Shown in pieces: positions 6,404-16,542 of a DNA stretch of 64,000 nt; position 1 is the stretch's first letter; every line of letters begins with the position of its first letter. Origin of the DNA: Martinezella rhizogenes (GTDB lineage Bacteria; Pseudomonadota; Alphaproteobacteria; Rhizobiales; Rhizobiaceae); assembly GCF_007002745.1 (NCBI RefSeq), contig NZ_SGNY01000002.1:496001-560000 (forward strand), in the 5' to 3' direction. A program made the position numbers and the translations under genes. The notes beneath the pieces were generated by a model. That model saw nothing but the letters and a program-made list of their open reading frames with translations, was not told where the DNA came from and did not search any database.

Positions 6404-7516
6404 ATGACAAGTCTTTTCGAACCGGCACAGGCCGGCGATATCGCACTCGCCAATCGTATCGTCATGGCTCCCCTCACCCGCAACCGTTCGCCGGGGGCAA
6501 TTCCCAACAATCTGAACGCCACCTATTACGAGCAGCGCGCCACGGCCGGGCTGATCGTCACCGAAGGCACGCCGATTTCCCAGCAGGGACAGGGCTATGC
6601 GGATGTTCCGGGCCTCTACAAGCAGGAAGCCGTCGAAGGCTGGAAGAAGATCACCGACGGCGTACATTCGGCCGGTGGCAAGATCGTTGCGCAGATCTGG
6701 CATGTGGGCCGCATTTCGCATACGTCGCTGCAGCCGCATGGCGGCCAGCCCGTCGCCCCTTCCGCCATCCCGGCCAAATCGAAGACCTATATCATCAATG
6801 ATGACGGCACCGGTGCTTTTGCGGAAACCTCCGAGCCGCGTGCGCTCACCATCGACGATATCGGCCTCATCCTTGAGGATTACCGCAGCGGCGCCCGTGC
6901 CGCGCTGGAAGCTGGTTTCGACGGCGTCGAAATCCACGCAGCCAACGGTTATCTGATCGAGCAATTCCTGAAATCCAGCACCAACCAGCGCACCGACGAC
7001 TATGGTGGTTCGATCGAAAACCGCGCCCGCTTCCTTCTGGAAGTGGTGGATGCGGTTACGGAAGAAATCGGCGCAGGCCGCACCGGCATCCGCCTCTCCC
7101 CCGTCACACCCGCCAACGATATTTTCGAGGCTGATCCGCAGCCGCTTTACAATTACGTTGCGGAAGAGCTCGGCAAGCGCAATCTCGCCTTCATCCATGT
7201 CGTTGAGGGTGCGACCGGTGGCCCGCGTGATTTCAAGCAGGGCGACAAGCCCTTCGATTACGCCGCCTTCAAGGGTGCGTATCGCAATGCCGGCGGCAAG
7301 GGCCTGTGGATCGCCAATAACGGCTACGACCGTGCAAGCGCTATTGAAGCCGTGGAAAGCGGCAAGGTCGATGCTGTCGCCTTCGGCAAGGCCTTCATCG
7401 CCAATCCGGACCTGGTGCGCCGCTTCAAGAACGATGCACCGCTGAATGAGCCGAACCAGCCGACCTTCTATGGCGGCGGCGCAGAAGGCTATACCGACTA
7501 TCCGGCGCTCGGCTGA
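6404..7516 (+). CDS. nerA: Old Yellow Enzyme family alkene/nitrate-ester reductase (NerA-like)
   Basis: A 370-residue FMN-dependent TIM-barrel oxidoreductase that reduces activated C=C bonds, quinones and nitrate esters with NAD(P)H. Features include RIVMAPLTRNRS at the N-terminus, the substrate-binding region FDGVEIHAANGYLIEQFL, the DDYGGSIENR signature, and GKAFIANPDLV near the C-terminus. From memory it is nearly identical to glycerol trinitrate reductase NerA of Agrobacterium radiobacter; E. coli NemA is the wider homologue. E. coli nemA is controlled by a thiol-sensing repressor, and here an ArsR gene lies just upstream. A strong terminator follows at 7533. Confidence 0.93.
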   Translation: MTSLFEPAQAGDIALANRIVMAPLTRNRSPGAIPNNLNATYYEQRATAGLIVTEGTPISQQGQGYADVPGLYKQEAVEGWKKITDGVHSAGGKIVAQIWHVGRISHTSLQPHGGQPVAPSAIPAKSKTYIINDDGTGAFAETSEPRALTIDDIGLILEDYRSGARAALEAGFDGVEIHAANGYLIEQFLKSSTNQRTDDYGGSIENRARFLLEVVDAVTEEIGAGRTGIRLSPVTPANDIFEADPQPLYNYVAEELGKRNLAFIHVVEGATGGPRDFKQGDKPFDYAAFKGAYRNAGGKGLWIANNGYDRASAIEAVESGKVDAVAFGKAFIANPDLVRRFKNDAPLNEPNQPTFYGGGAEGYTDYPALG

Positions 7517-7532
7517 TCATTGATAAAACCAG

Positions 7533-7566
7533 ACGCCGCACTGCTTCTCCGCAGTGCGGCGTTTTC
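7533..7566 (+). terminator. Intrinsic terminator after nerA
   Basis: ACGCCGCACTGC (7533-7544) and GCAGTGCGGCGT (7551-7562) form a perfect 12-bp stem with a 6-base loop, followed by TTTCCGTTT. It lies 17 bases past the nerA stop, in a convergent gap, and may also serve the minus-strand gene that ends at 7571. Confidence 0.9.
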
Positions 7567-7570
7567 CGTT

Positions 7571-7960
7571 TCAGGATGCGGTGCGTGCCTGCCGGGCGGC
7601 GAAATCGGAAAACGCCCCCATGACAAAGGCATTTGCCACATGCAGCGCCTGCAGAAAGCCATTGCCCGTTTCCCGGCCGATGCTCATCAGCGCCACCTGC
7701 AGGCAATAGAGCGCAAGCAGCACCAGCGCTCGATTGAGGTTCGGCCGCAGATCGTCATAACGCAGCGCGAGGAAGACCAGCGACGCGATGGGGATGGCGA
7801 TAAACATGCCAAGCCCCTTGTGCACCGAAAGCAGCGATCCGTCATAATAGATCGACAACCCCGCCAGCAGCACCTGCGCAAAAATCAGCACCGGCACCCC
7901 TGCCGAAATCACCGCGAATACGCGACGCCGAGCTGACATCCCATTTGCCGCGGTGGCCAT
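7571..7960 (-). CDS. Four-helix integral membrane protein of unknown function
   Basis: About 129 residues with four hydrophobic stretches (VFAVISAGVPVLIFAQVLLAGLSIYY, GMFIAIPIASLVFLALRY, ALVLLALYCLQVALMSIG, ALHVANAFVMGAFSDFAA). This resembles the small four-TM DUF6220-type family, some of which look like b-type cytochrome or quinol-related proteins. A His in the second loop (SVHKGLGMF) and one in the fourth helix (LHVANAF) could bind haem; this is speculation. Its ATG shares one base with the stop of the upstream epimerase gene (TGATG), so the two are almost certainly translationally coupled. Confidence 0.75.
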   Translation of the reverse strand: MATAANGMSARRRVFAVISAGVPVLIFAQVLLAGLSIYYDGSLLSVHKGLGMFIAIPIASLVFLALRYDDLRPNLNRALVLLALYCLQVALMSIGRETGNGFLQALHVANAFVMGAFSDFAARQARTAS

Positions 7961-8991
7961 CACACCCTGCCCCCGGCATCAGCCGGATGGAGGCTCGCCG
8001 GTTGCGGCACCTGCTGAAGGCAGCCGAGGCTCGCCAATGTCGCCGAGACGGCTGCATCAATCGGCGTCCGTGGTTCCGTGCCGAGAAAATCCGCAAGCTT
8101 GCGGTTGCTCATGCGGATCGGCATCTGCCAGAGATATCGCATTTCCAGCACTTCACGAAACAGCGGAACGAAGGGTGCGGCCAGCCTTATGCCCGGCCAG
8201 AAAAGCCGACGCATCTTGACCGGGTGGCCAACGACCCGCTCGATTGCCGCAACCAGTTGTAACCCGTCGAAATCCCAGAAACCTTCCATGTGATAAACGG
8301 CGAACGCCGGAAGATCGCCCGAACGGTCGAGCAACCGGCCGATCGTTTCCGCCACGTCAGGCAGATAGGCCCATTGATGTCCGGCATAGGGCGCCGCAGG
8401 GTTCTGGACGCTGCGCACTGGCTTACCCGGCCGCACCAGCATCTGCGAAAACCAGTTATTTTTCGCATCGGGGCCGAAAAAATCCCCGGCGCGGACAATC
8501 AGCACCGGCACGCCGCGCATCGACGCCATCTTCAGCCGCCGCTCCATCTCCACCCGCAACGTGCCCTTGCGGGTGAAAGGCTTTTGCGGGCTGTCCTCCG
8601 TCAGGAGCGGAAAGGCATCCGGCCCGAAATTATAAACGCTGCCGGGAAACACGATCCTCGCCCCGCAAGCCTCAGCCGCCGCGATGGTGTTGTCGAGCAT
8701 CGGCAGTACCTGCCTGTCCCAGTTGCGATATCCCGGAGGGTTGACCGCATGGACGATGAGCATTGCCCCCTTCGCGGCCTCCACCACGTCCTGCCGGTTC
8801 ATGGCGTCGCCGGTCACGCGCTCAATACCATCCGTCGCACCGGATGGTGCCTGCTGGCGCGTCAGCGCCCTCACCCGCCAGCCGCGTTGCAACAGCATCT
8901 TTGCCACATGGCTGCCCACACCGCCATTCGCCCCGACGATCAGCGCCAGAGGCTGATTTTCTGCTGTATCTGCGTGTTTTTCATATATCAT
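7960..8991 (-). CDS. NAD(P)-binding epimerase/reductase, extended SDR family
   Basis: A 343-residue Rossmann-fold protein. The N-terminus has the nucleotide-binding motif ALIVGANGGVGSHVAKMLL with basic residues after strand 2 (RVRALTR), which suggests NADP(H). The mid-region (GARIVFPGSVYNFGPD) resembles SDR sugar epimerases and NmrA-like proteins, but the canonical YxxxK is not clear. The ATG at 8991 is chosen because AAGGAG ends 8 bases upstream; the frame is open further but would run into the divergent LysR gene. It is divergent from, and probably controlled by, that LysR protein. Confidence 0.85.
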   Translation of the reverse strand: MIYEKHADTAENQPLALIVGANGGVGSHVAKMLLQRGWRVRALTRQQAPSGATDGIERVTGDAMNRQDVVEAAKGAMLIVHAVNPPGYRNWDRQVLPMLDNTIAAAEACGARIVFPGSVYNFGPDAFPLLTEDSPQKPFTRKGTLRVEMERRLKMASMRGVPVLIVRAGDFFGPDAKNNWFSQMLVRPGKPVRSVQNPAAPYAGHQWAYLPDVAETIGRLLDRSGDLPAFAVYHMEGFWDFDGLQLVAAIERVVGHPVKMRRLFWPGIRLAAPFVPLFREVLEMRYLWQMPIRMSNRKLADFLGTEPRTPIDAAVSATLASLGCLQQVPQPASLHPADAGGRV

Positions 8992-9019
8992 CACCATCAC
9001 TCCTTCTTGTGGGCTGGAG

Positions 9020-9039
9020 TATCGTTCCGTCCTGCGATA
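9020..9039. promoter_or_regulatory. Candidate LysR-type operator (TATCG-N10-CGATA)
   Basis: An inverted repeat TATCG...CGATA with T-N11-A geometry, typical of LysR-family sites. It sits in the 90-base gap between the divergent epimerase (start 8991) and LysR (start about 9082) genes. Confidence 0.6.
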
Positions 9040-9081
9040 TACGAAATTGTCGAAATGGGTGGAGCAGGTATACAAAAATTT

Positions 9082-10026
9082 ATGATCAAGAGCAGGGATG
9101 TCAGCTGGGATTTTTACCGCACCTTCCTCAGTGTGCTGCGTGACGGCTCGCTGTCTGCGGCTGCGCGTGAACTGGGCATCACTCAGCCGACTGCAGGGCG
9201 CCATATCGGCGCGCTGGAAGAGGCGGTCGGTTTTCCGCTGTTCATCCGCTCACCGCACGGGTTGATGCCGACGGAAGCTGCCCTTGCGCTCCGCCCCTAT
9301 GCGGAAAATCTCGCAGCGACAGCGGCAGCGCTCATGCGTGCGGCATCCGGCGAAGTCGGCAAGATCGAAGGCACGGTGCGCATCAGCGCATCTGACATCA
9401 TCGGCGTGGAAATGCTGCCGCCCATCGTCGCGGCCATGCAGGAAATTCACCCCCGGCTCGAAATCGAGCTTTCGCTATCGGATACGCTGGAAGACCTTTT
9501 GCGGCGCGAGGCCGATATCGCTATCCGCATGACCGAACCGCAGCAGGATGCGATCGTCATGCGCTACATCGGCAATTTCCGTCTGGGCTTTCATGCGACG
9601 CGCGACTATCTGGCGAAAGCCGGGATTCCGAAGGTCATGGAAGAATTAAACGAGCACCGGATGGTCGGTTTCGACCGCAAGACGCCTTTTATCAGGGCGG
9701 CCATCCAGCGGATGCGCGCCCTTGATCCGGAAATACCCGATATTGAGGATATCTGCTTCGAAATCCGCGCCGACAGCAATCTTGCCCAGCTTGCCATGAT
9801 CCGCGCCAGCGCAGGCATCGGCGTCTGTCAGATCGGCCTTGCGCGCAAGGACCCGCGACTGGTGCAGGTTCTGCCTGACATCGACATCCCGCTGCATACC
9901 TGGGTGGCGATGCATGAAAACCTGAAGACCTCACCACGATGCCGTGCCGTGTTCAGCGCCCTCGTCGAAGGCCTGAAGGCACATCTCAAGGAGACCGACC
10001 CGGGCGCTCCGCCGCAACGGCGCTAG
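9082..10026 (+). CDS. LysR-family transcriptional regulator
   Basis: A 314-residue LysR protein. The HTH (DFYRTFLSVLRDGSLSAAARELGITQPTAGRHIGALE) starts about 8 residues in. The effector domain follows (GTVRISASDIIGVEMLPPIVAAM, EADIAIRMTEP). The ATG at 9082 gives the normal N-terminal length; an in-frame ATG at 9055 would add nine residues and neither has a strong binding site. It is divergent from the epimerase/membrane-protein pair, the usual arrangement for a LysR regulator and its target. The effector is unknown. Confidence 0.9.
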   Translation: MIKSRDVSWDFYRTFLSVLRDGSLSAAARELGITQPTAGRHIGALEEAVGFPLFIRSPHGLMPTEAALALRPYAENLAATAAALMRAASGEVGKIEGTVRISASDIIGVEMLPPIVAAMQEIHPRLEIELSLSDTLEDLLRREADIAIRMTEPQQDAIVMRYIGNFRLGFHATRDYLAKAGIPKVMEELNEHRMVGFDRKTPFIRAAIQRMRALDPEIPDIEDICFEIRADSNLAQLAMIRASAGIGVCQIGLARKDPRLVQVLPDIDIPLHTWVAMHENLKTSPRCRAVFSALVEGLKAHLKETDPGAPPQRR

Positions 10027-10134
10027 GACTATTGGGAAGCGGTTGCCGCACGGACCTCGGTCCGCGATGATGTAAAACCAACTTGCGGAACATGTAACGT
10101 GGTGCCGATTTGACCGGAAATGCCGGCTCTTTCA

Positions 10135-10401
10135 TCAAAACGGTCTGGCCGACGGTAAAGTCTTGTCCACGACTTCAGCTTCCGGCCGGTCGCCGCCCTG
10201 GCTATATTCTTCATGCCATTGGCCGCGTTCGTCCTGATAGCTGATTTCCTCGTCATCGCCGCCCACCTGCTGTTCAGCGGCAACGATACGCGCAGCCTCG
10301 ACGGCATCCGCATAGGAAGGGAAGGTTTCAGAATAAGCGCCGTTCATGCGGTAAGCGAAGCCTCCGTCATGTTCGACGATTTCATACACCACTTTGGTCA
10401 T
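10135..10401 (-). CDS. Small DUF2188-like protein
   Basis: An 88-residue soluble protein starting at ATG 10401 behind a strong AGGAGG site. The N-terminal half (KVVYEIVEHDGGFAYRMNGAYSETFPSYADAVEAARIVAAEQQ) has the beta-beta-alpha pattern and the wording of DUF2188, in which a small sheet is followed by an A-rich helix. The acidic C-terminus (GGDDEEISYQDERGQWHEEY) looks disordered. No function is known. Transcription is away from the antiporter gene at 10596. Confidence 0.75.
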   Translation of the reverse strand: MTKVVYEIVEHDGGFAYRMNGAYSETFPSYADAVEAARIVAAEQQVGGDDEEISYQDERGQWHEEYSQGGDRPEAEVVDKTLPSARPF

Positions 10402-10595
10402 GCATGTTCCTCCTGTTTCAGTAGGCGACATGGCAACCACAACCGCGTTTCAAGCATTGCACCCAACGGGGACACCGCGGCATGAGCAGCATGTCCTGCG
10501 ACATCACTATCCTACCAAAAGCACTCAAGCGCAAATCCTGCTTGATCTGAGGGACGATACGTCACAGCCTGCGGCTGTCAGGGGAAGGGAAATCA

Positions 10596-11702
10596 ATGGT
10601 GGGTTCTATTCTGAAGCAGGAGCGCATATTGCTGCTCGCGATACCGGCGGCAATCGTTGCCTATATGGCCGAACATGCAATATTCGAGGGCGGGAAAACG
10701 GCATCGCTCATTGCCGCGATCGCCCTGATCGGGCTCATCGTTCTGGTCTCTATGCGGGTTGCCCATCACGCCGAAATCCTCGCCGCCAAGGTCGGCGATC
10801 CCTATGGCACGATGATCCTCACACTGTCGGCAGTTGCGGTGGAAGTGCTGATCCTCGCCATCATCATGAGTGAATCCAGCTCACCGACACTGGTGCGCGA
10901 CACGATCTATTCCGCCGTGATGATCGACATCAACGGCATTCTTGGCTTAGCCGCCCTGCTCGGCGGGCTGCGCCACGGCGAGCAGCCCTATAATGACGAT
11001 TCCGGCAAGACCTACGGGGTGATGATCCTCACCGCCATGGGCATTTCGATGATAGTGCCGGAATTCATTCCCGATGAAAGCTGGCACGTCTATTCCGCCT
11101 TCACCATCGTTGCCATGATCGCGCTTTATGCCCTGTTCCTGAAAATGCAGGTCGGTCCGCACAGCTATTTCTTCAGCTATGCCTATCCCCGCAAGGCGCA
11201 TCCGGCCGGCCAACCATCGGAGAGCCATGCCGAGGAAGAAGACGAAGGCAGCGTGCCGCTCTCCATCGGCCTCATCATCGCCGGTGTGGTGCTGATCGGC
11301 GTGCTGGCGGAATTCATGTCGAGCTTTTTGAGCGTCAGCCTCGAAGGCACCAGCGCGCCACCGGCGCTGATGGCGGTCGTGGTGGCGACAATCTCGGCAT
11401 CACCGGAAATCCTCACCGCACTCCGCTCCGCCTTGCGCAATCGCATGCAGGCCGTGGTCAACATCGCCATGGGCGCATCGCTGTCGACGGTCATTCTCAC
11501 AGTGCCTGTCATGGAGGGCATCGCGCTCTACACCGGCCAGCCCTTCATCATGGCGATGACACCGGTTCAAACCGTCATGGTCTTCATCACCCTCATCGCC
11601 GCCGCCATCAATCTCAACGACGGTGAGACCAATGCGATCGAGGGAATGACACATTTTATCCTCTTCGCCACCTTCGTCATGCTGCTGTTTCTGGGGCTTT
11701 AA
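10596..11702 (+). CDS. Calcium/cation:proton antiporter, CaCA superfamily (ChaA/y4hA type)
   Basis: A 368-residue inner-membrane exchanger with about 11 hydrophobic helices. The two alpha-repeats are visible. The first is GDPYGTMILTLSAVAVEVLILAIIM with its conserved Glu, followed by GLRHGEQPYN; the second is APPALMAVVVATISASPEILTALRSALRNRMQ. An acidic, likely cytosolic linker (ESHAEEEDEGSVPLS) separates the halves. This matches ChaA and NGR234 y4hA, which extrude Ca2+ and in E. coli also Na+/K+ in exchange for protons. The start follows GGGGAAGGGA. It appears monocistronic. Confidence 0.9.
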   Translation: MVGSILKQERILLLAIPAAIVAYMAEHAIFEGGKTASLIAAIALIGLIVLVSMRVAHHAEILAAKVGDPYGTMILTLSAVAVEVLILAIIMSESSSPTLVRDTIYSAVMIDINGILGLAALLGGLRHGEQPYNDDSGKTYGVMILTAMGISMIVPEFIPDESWHVYSAFTIVAMIALYALFLKMQVGPHSYFFSYAYPRKAHPAGQPSESHAEEEDEGSVPLSIGLIIAGVVLIGVLAEFMSSFLSVSLEGTSAPPALMAVVVATISASPEILTALRSALRNRMQAVVNIAMGASLSTVILTVPVMEGIALYTGQPFIMAMTPVQTVMVFITLIAAAINLNDGETNAIEGMTHFILFATFVMLLFLGL

Positions 11703-11762
11703 AAACGAGCGTTGCGCCTGGATTTCGAGCATCTAACAAGGCGTCGCCGAAACCTCTCCTCC

Positions 11763-11831
11763 GTCATCCTCGGGCTTGACCCGAATCCATCGTCCCGGGT
11801 TGTAGATCCTCGGGTCAAGCCCGAGGATGAC
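11763..11831. repeat. Intergenic palindromic repeat, class 1 copy A
   Basis: A 22-bp arm starting GTCATCCTCGGGCTTGACCC (11763-11784) is repeated in inverse at 11810-11831. Each arm is itself a palindrome (CCTCGGG CTTGA CCCGAGG). The same element recurs at 29669-29751. This is a familiar type of rhizobial intergenic palindrome. Confidence 0.85.
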
Positions 11832-11856
11832 GTAGAATGTGCGGGCATCTATCAAA

Positions 11857-11887
11857 AACAAAAAAGCCCGGCATCGCTGCCGGGCTT
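11857..11887 (-). terminator. Intrinsic terminator after aspartate aminotransferase
   Basis: Read on the minus strand, AAGCCCGGCA-GCGA-TGCCGGGCTT is followed by TTTTGTTTTTG. It lies about 20 bases beyond the stop of the aminotransferase gene. Confidence 0.85.
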
Positions 11888-11909
11888 CCTTCAAGACTAA
11901 ATCAACCGA

Positions 11910-13124
<1,215 letters not shown>

Positions 13125-13323
13125 CTATTGGGGTTGACATCGGTAGAAGCTGAAAAACTTGTTTTCTGCGGCACTTTCTATGTCGAAAGACAGGCCGTCT
13201 TTCAAGGTCAAAAGCCGGCTTATGTGCTGTAGCAGAGAATTTAAACCTTCCTTAACCCGGAAGTAACGCTTGATACGCTACATTCGCGAGCCTAGGGGTC
13301 GTGTCTCTATAGCTGGTTGAAAA

Positions 13324-14253
13324 ATGGCGCCCAAAAGCATCTTTTCCAGTCTTGTCCGCGAGGTCGATGGCACATGGTCCACGGCCTACCAAACATTCAA
13401 CCTCAAATCGGCCCTGCAGCCCATTTTCCGTCGAACACCGAGCGGCGCGCTCGATATCGATTCCTTCGAAGGTCTGGTGCGGCCCCATCGCAATGGCGAA
13501 CCGGTGACGCCAGGCGAATTCTTCTCGCTGGTGGAGCCTGACGATATCGAGACTATCGACAGCATCCTGCGCACAATTCACATTCTCAATACCGGCAGGC
13601 TCAACCGTTCCCGCGCCCGTATCTTCGTCAACTTCCATCCGGGCCTGTTCCAGACCCCGGCCAAGATGCGCCAGGAAGTGGAGCGCATGCGTCTTGCCGC
13701 CCACGAGGCCGGCATGACGGCAGAGCGCATTGTCTGCGAAATCTCCGAGAAAAAGGCCTCCGACACGCAGATGGTCGCAGACTTCGCCTACCACATGCAT
13801 GACATCGGCTTTCGCGTGGCGCTGGACGACTACGGCGCCGGTGATTCCGACATCGACCGGGTAAAGCTCATCAAGCCCGATTATGTCAAATTCGAAGCCG
13901 GCTGGGTGCGCGATTTCATGCAGAATTCCGCAGGAGCCGCCCTTCTGCGGGTCATCGTCAGCCAGTTTCGCGACGATGGAATAGAACCGGTATTCGAAGG
14001 GCTGGAGAGCGGCTGGCAGGTCGATCTGTGTGAGGACCTCGGCGTCCTGCTGATGCAGGGTTATGCTCTCGCCAAACCGGAACTCGCACCCACAAGCTTC
14101 GACGCACGCTTTCCCGAACTCGGCAGCGCCTATTTCAACACCGCGCCGCGGACGGACCGGAACGGCACGACGCCGCCATTTTTGCGCGAAGAGCGCCCTG
14201 CTGAGCCGCATCCGCAACGCCAGACCCGCACCTTCGGAAAACGCGGCCTCTGA
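13324..14253 (+). CDS. EAL-domain cyclic-di-GMP phosphodiesterase
   Basis: A stand-alone EAL protein of 309 residues with no membrane or sensory domain. Most catalytic signatures are kept: E-x-L-V-R as FEGLVRP, the Asn in NFHP, Glu in CEISE, the metal pair in LDDYGAGD (loop 6, usually DDFGTG), Lys in PDYVKFE, Glu in FEGLES, and QGY near the end. It is therefore probably active and cytoplasmic. The C-terminal 40 residues are basic and low in complexity. The start has a weak ribosome binding site. It is one of three c-di-GMP proteins in the window. Confidence 0.88.
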   Translation: MAPKSIFSSLVREVDGTWSTAYQTFNLKSALQPIFRRTPSGALDIDSFEGLVRPHRNGEPVTPGEFFSLVEPDDIETIDSILRTIHILNTGRLNRSRARIFVNFHPGLFQTPAKMRQEVERMRLAAHEAGMTAERIVCEISEKKASDTQMVADFAYHMHDIGFRVALDDYGAGDSDIDRVKLIKPDYVKFEAGWVRDFMQNSAGAALLRVIVSQFRDDGIEPVFEGLESGWQVDLCEDLGVLLMQGYALAKPELAPTSFDARFPELGSAYFNTAPRTDRNGTTPPFLREERPAEPHPQRQTRTFGKRGL

Positions 14254-14399
14254 GGCTATCTGCGGCAAGCAGCCGCCCGTAGTCGCACTTGCCACAATAT
14301 TGCCGCAATAAATGCCGCGGAACGCCAGAATTCGGTCTCCAAGCCGTCCATTTCGAAGCCTCTTTTATCCTTCATGGACAGGGACAAGAGGCAATCGCC

Positions 14400-14708
14400 A
14401 TGTTTACCAACGACCGGACTTCCGTTGAAAGGTTAAGGGCGCAGAGAACGCTGTTTTCCCTCTGGATGGCAGCGGCTGCTTTTCTTGTCATCGTCACCAT
14501 GGCCGCGGGTATCGCGACATCCGCCAATGCGGCGGCCCAAGCCGTCGATACATTGCACACCGCGTCTATTCCGCAAGCGGCCACATCGCGGGCGGGTCCG
14601 CACTTCCTGCTCATCATCCTCTCGGCTGCGGCCTTCATCGGCCTGGGCATCGGCGGCCTGACGCTGACCCGCCGCAGTCTCAAGGACGAGGCCCGCCGCT
14701 ACAAATAA
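14400..14708 (+). CDS. Small membrane protein, unknown function
   Basis: A 102-residue protein starting at ATG 14400 with AAGAGG upstream. Two hydrophobic segments are clear (LWMAAAAFLVIVTMAAGIATSANA and FLLIILSAAAFIGLGIGGLTL), joined by a short, Ala-rich periplasmic stretch, with a basic C-terminus (TRRSLKDEARRYK). It may be retained as a two-TM hairpin; the first segment could also act as a signal peptide (ANAAAQA). No family is recognised. Coding status is supported by composition and the start signal rather than homology. Confidence 0.6.
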   Translation: MFTNDRTSVERLRAQRTLFSLWMAAAAFLVIVTMAAGIATSANAAAQAVDTLHTASIPQAATSRAGPHFLLIILSAAAFIGLGIGGLTLTRRSLKDEARRYK

Positions 14709-14892
14709 GCTGGCGCTCAACAAGCTACGGCAGTCGCAACGTCTGACGGTGACCGCCTTTCGCCGGCTTGCGGCACCGGCAGGTTGCTGCTAAAGCACCC
14801 GGGAAACCGTCTGATCGACATTTCAAAAAATCCCCGAATTGCCAAGGCCGCGATGGACTGATCTTCCGGCCTCTTGTGTGCTGGTGCCAACA

Positions 14893-15795
14893 ATGACGCG
14901 TATTCAGGCCAATATGCTGCTTCTGCTCGCCGCAGCGATCTGGGGAGGCGGCTTTGTCGCGCAGTCCTCCGCCATGGCCTCCATTGGCCCTTTCTGGTTC
15001 GTCGGTCTGCGCTTCGCCATTGCCGCAATCGCCGTGCTGCCCTTCGCCATGATGGAAACCCGGTCGAAGAAATCACCGCCGCGCCGCAAGGAAATCGGCA
15101 GTTATATCCTGGTGGGACTTGCCCTGTTCGGCGGCGCCACCACCCAGCAGGTCGGGCTTTTGACCACGACCGTCACAAATTCCAGCTTCCTGACCGGGCT
15201 TTACGTCATCTTCGTGCCCGTGATCGCTGTCGTGCTTTACCGGCGGCATCCCCATTGGATCGTCTGGCCCTGCGCGCTGATGATGCTCGGCGGCATCTTC
15301 CTCCTGTCCGGCGGCGCATTCGAGGCGCTGACAAGGGGGGATATTCTCAGCATCATCTGCGCCTTCTTCTGGGCGATCCAGATCACGCTTGCCGGCCGCT
15401 TCGTCTCCGAGAGCGGGCGACCGCTCGCCCTCTCCTGCACCCAGTTCGCGGTTTGCTCCCTTCCTAGTTGCATGATCGGCATTGCCTTCGAACCCATCAG
15501 CATGGCCGCAATCGAAGCCTCGCTGGCGGAAATCCTCTATGTCGGCCTCGTATCTTCCGGCCTCGCCTTCGTTTTGCAGGTCATTGGCCAGCGTTACACC
15601 ACGGCGCCGCAGGCGGCGATATTCCTGTCCTCGGAGGCGCTTTTCGGCGCTTTGATGGCCTCGCTTTTCCTGAATGAGACCATTTCCCGCGCCGGTTATG
15701 TCGGCTGCCTGATCATATTCATCGCCATATTGATCGTGGAACTGGTGCCTGAACTGACGCGAAAACGGCAAAAAACCGTGGCTGGAACGGCCTGA
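14893..15795 (+). CDS. DMT-superfamily (EamA) transporter
   Basis: A 300-residue inner-membrane permease with ten predicted helices in two EamA repeats. Repeat 1 begins LLLAAAIWGGGFVAQSSAM. Repeat 2 covers LSIICAFFWAIQITLAGRFV through FLNETISRAGYVGCLIIFIAILI. The typical end-of-repeat motif appears as LSSEALFGALMASLFLNE. The ATG at 14893 starts directly at the first helix; the frame is open to 14839 but the extra residues are not membrane-like. Substrates of this family (amino acids, metabolites, drugs) cannot be inferred. Confidence 0.88.
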   Translation: MTRIQANMLLLLAAAIWGGGFVAQSSAMASIGPFWFVGLRFAIAAIAVLPFAMMETRSKKSPPRRKEIGSYILVGLALFGGATTQQVGLLTTTVTNSSFLTGLYVIFVPVIAVVLYRRHPHWIVWPCALMMLGGIFLLSGGAFEALTRGDILSIICAFFWAIQITLAGRFVSESGRPLALSCTQFAVCSLPSCMIGIAFEPISMAAIEASLAEILYVGLVSSGLAFVLQVIGQRYTTAPQAAIFLSSEALFGALMASLFLNETISRAGYVGCLIIFIAILIVELVPELTRKRQKTVAGTA

Positions 15796-16241
15796 CGCAA
15801 AAAGAACCGTTTTTTCTCGCTCCGCGTCAAAAACGCGTTTCGGCATCCAAAATTTTGCCGGGAACGCCCGCCCTAACCGGCAATTATTTCATCAAATATC
15901 GCCTATGCGAAAAAAATGTGCGATTGCACGCCGTTATTCTACCGCAGGTTTTTTATCTGACAAAAAGCCCGTGAAAACTTTTGCTTGCCAATTTTCCATA
16001 AACGCATCACTCTACCGCGGTTCGGGCAATTTGCGAGCATGGGAAGGCCTATAATTTTGCGCACTGGGGACGCTATAAACCTCGGGCGGTGGGACGAAAA
16101 ACGTTGGATGAGAACGCCATTACTTCCCGCTGCGAAGGTCCATTTTCTCAATAGTCAAGAACTGCCTGCCAACGCCCTCGCGGGGCAAAACTGTAATGCT
16201 GCCTGTAGCTGAACGCGGGCAGAGCGAAAAGGACCTGATGC
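15796..16241. other. 446-base intergenic region: AT-rich stretch and csp leader
   Basis: No gene is evident. The first part is AT-rich with A/T runs. TATAAT at 16050-16055 is a good -10 match without an obvious -35. A start near 16062 would leave a leader of about 180 bases before the cold-shock gene, as is common for csp mRNAs that sense temperature through structure. Confidence 0.45.
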
Positions 16242-16457
16242 ATGGCCGAAACTGGCACCGTAAAATTCTTCAATACAGACAAAGGCTTCGGCTTCATCAA
16301 GCCAGACAATGGTGGCGCTGATATCTTTGTTCACATCTCTGCTGTACAGGCTTCTGGCCTGTCCGGACTTTCAGAAAATCAGAAAGTGAGCTTCGACACG
16401 GAACCGGATCGTCGCGGCAAGGGCCCGAAGGCAGTCAATCTGCAGATTGCTGGCTGA
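16242..16457 (+). CDS. Cold-shock domain protein (CspA family)
   Basis: A 71-residue single OB-fold protein with both RNA-binding motifs (RNP1 as KGFGFIKP, RNP2 as DIFVHISAV). It binds single-stranded RNA/DNA and acts as an RNA chaperone. The start follows AAGGACC. A long leader precedes it, and an intrinsic terminator follows. Whether it is cold-induced cannot be told from sequence, since rhizobia carry several csp paralogues. Confidence 0.95.
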   Translation: MAETGTVKFFNTDKGFGFIKPDNGGADIFVHISAVQASGLSGLSENQKVSFDTEPDRRGKGPKAVNLQIAG

Positions 16458-16487
16458 CCCTAAAACGGCTTTCTTTTCTAGTTGAAG

Positions 16488-16512
16488 CCCGGCAGGAATG
16501 CCGGGTTTTTTT
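16488..16512 (+). terminator. Intrinsic terminator after the cold-shock gene
   Basis: CCCGGCA (16488-16494) and TGCCGGG (16499-16505) enclose a GGAA loop and are followed by seven T. It lies in the convergent gap with the hydrolase gene that ends at 16543. Confidence 0.9.
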
Positions 16513-16542
16513 ATGCCTGCGCACACGCCATGCGTAACGCGC

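Noticed and set aside
8290-9081. N-terminal extension of the second LysR frame
   Set aside because: The frame is open, but it is antisense to the epimerase gene and the HTH begins only after 9082.
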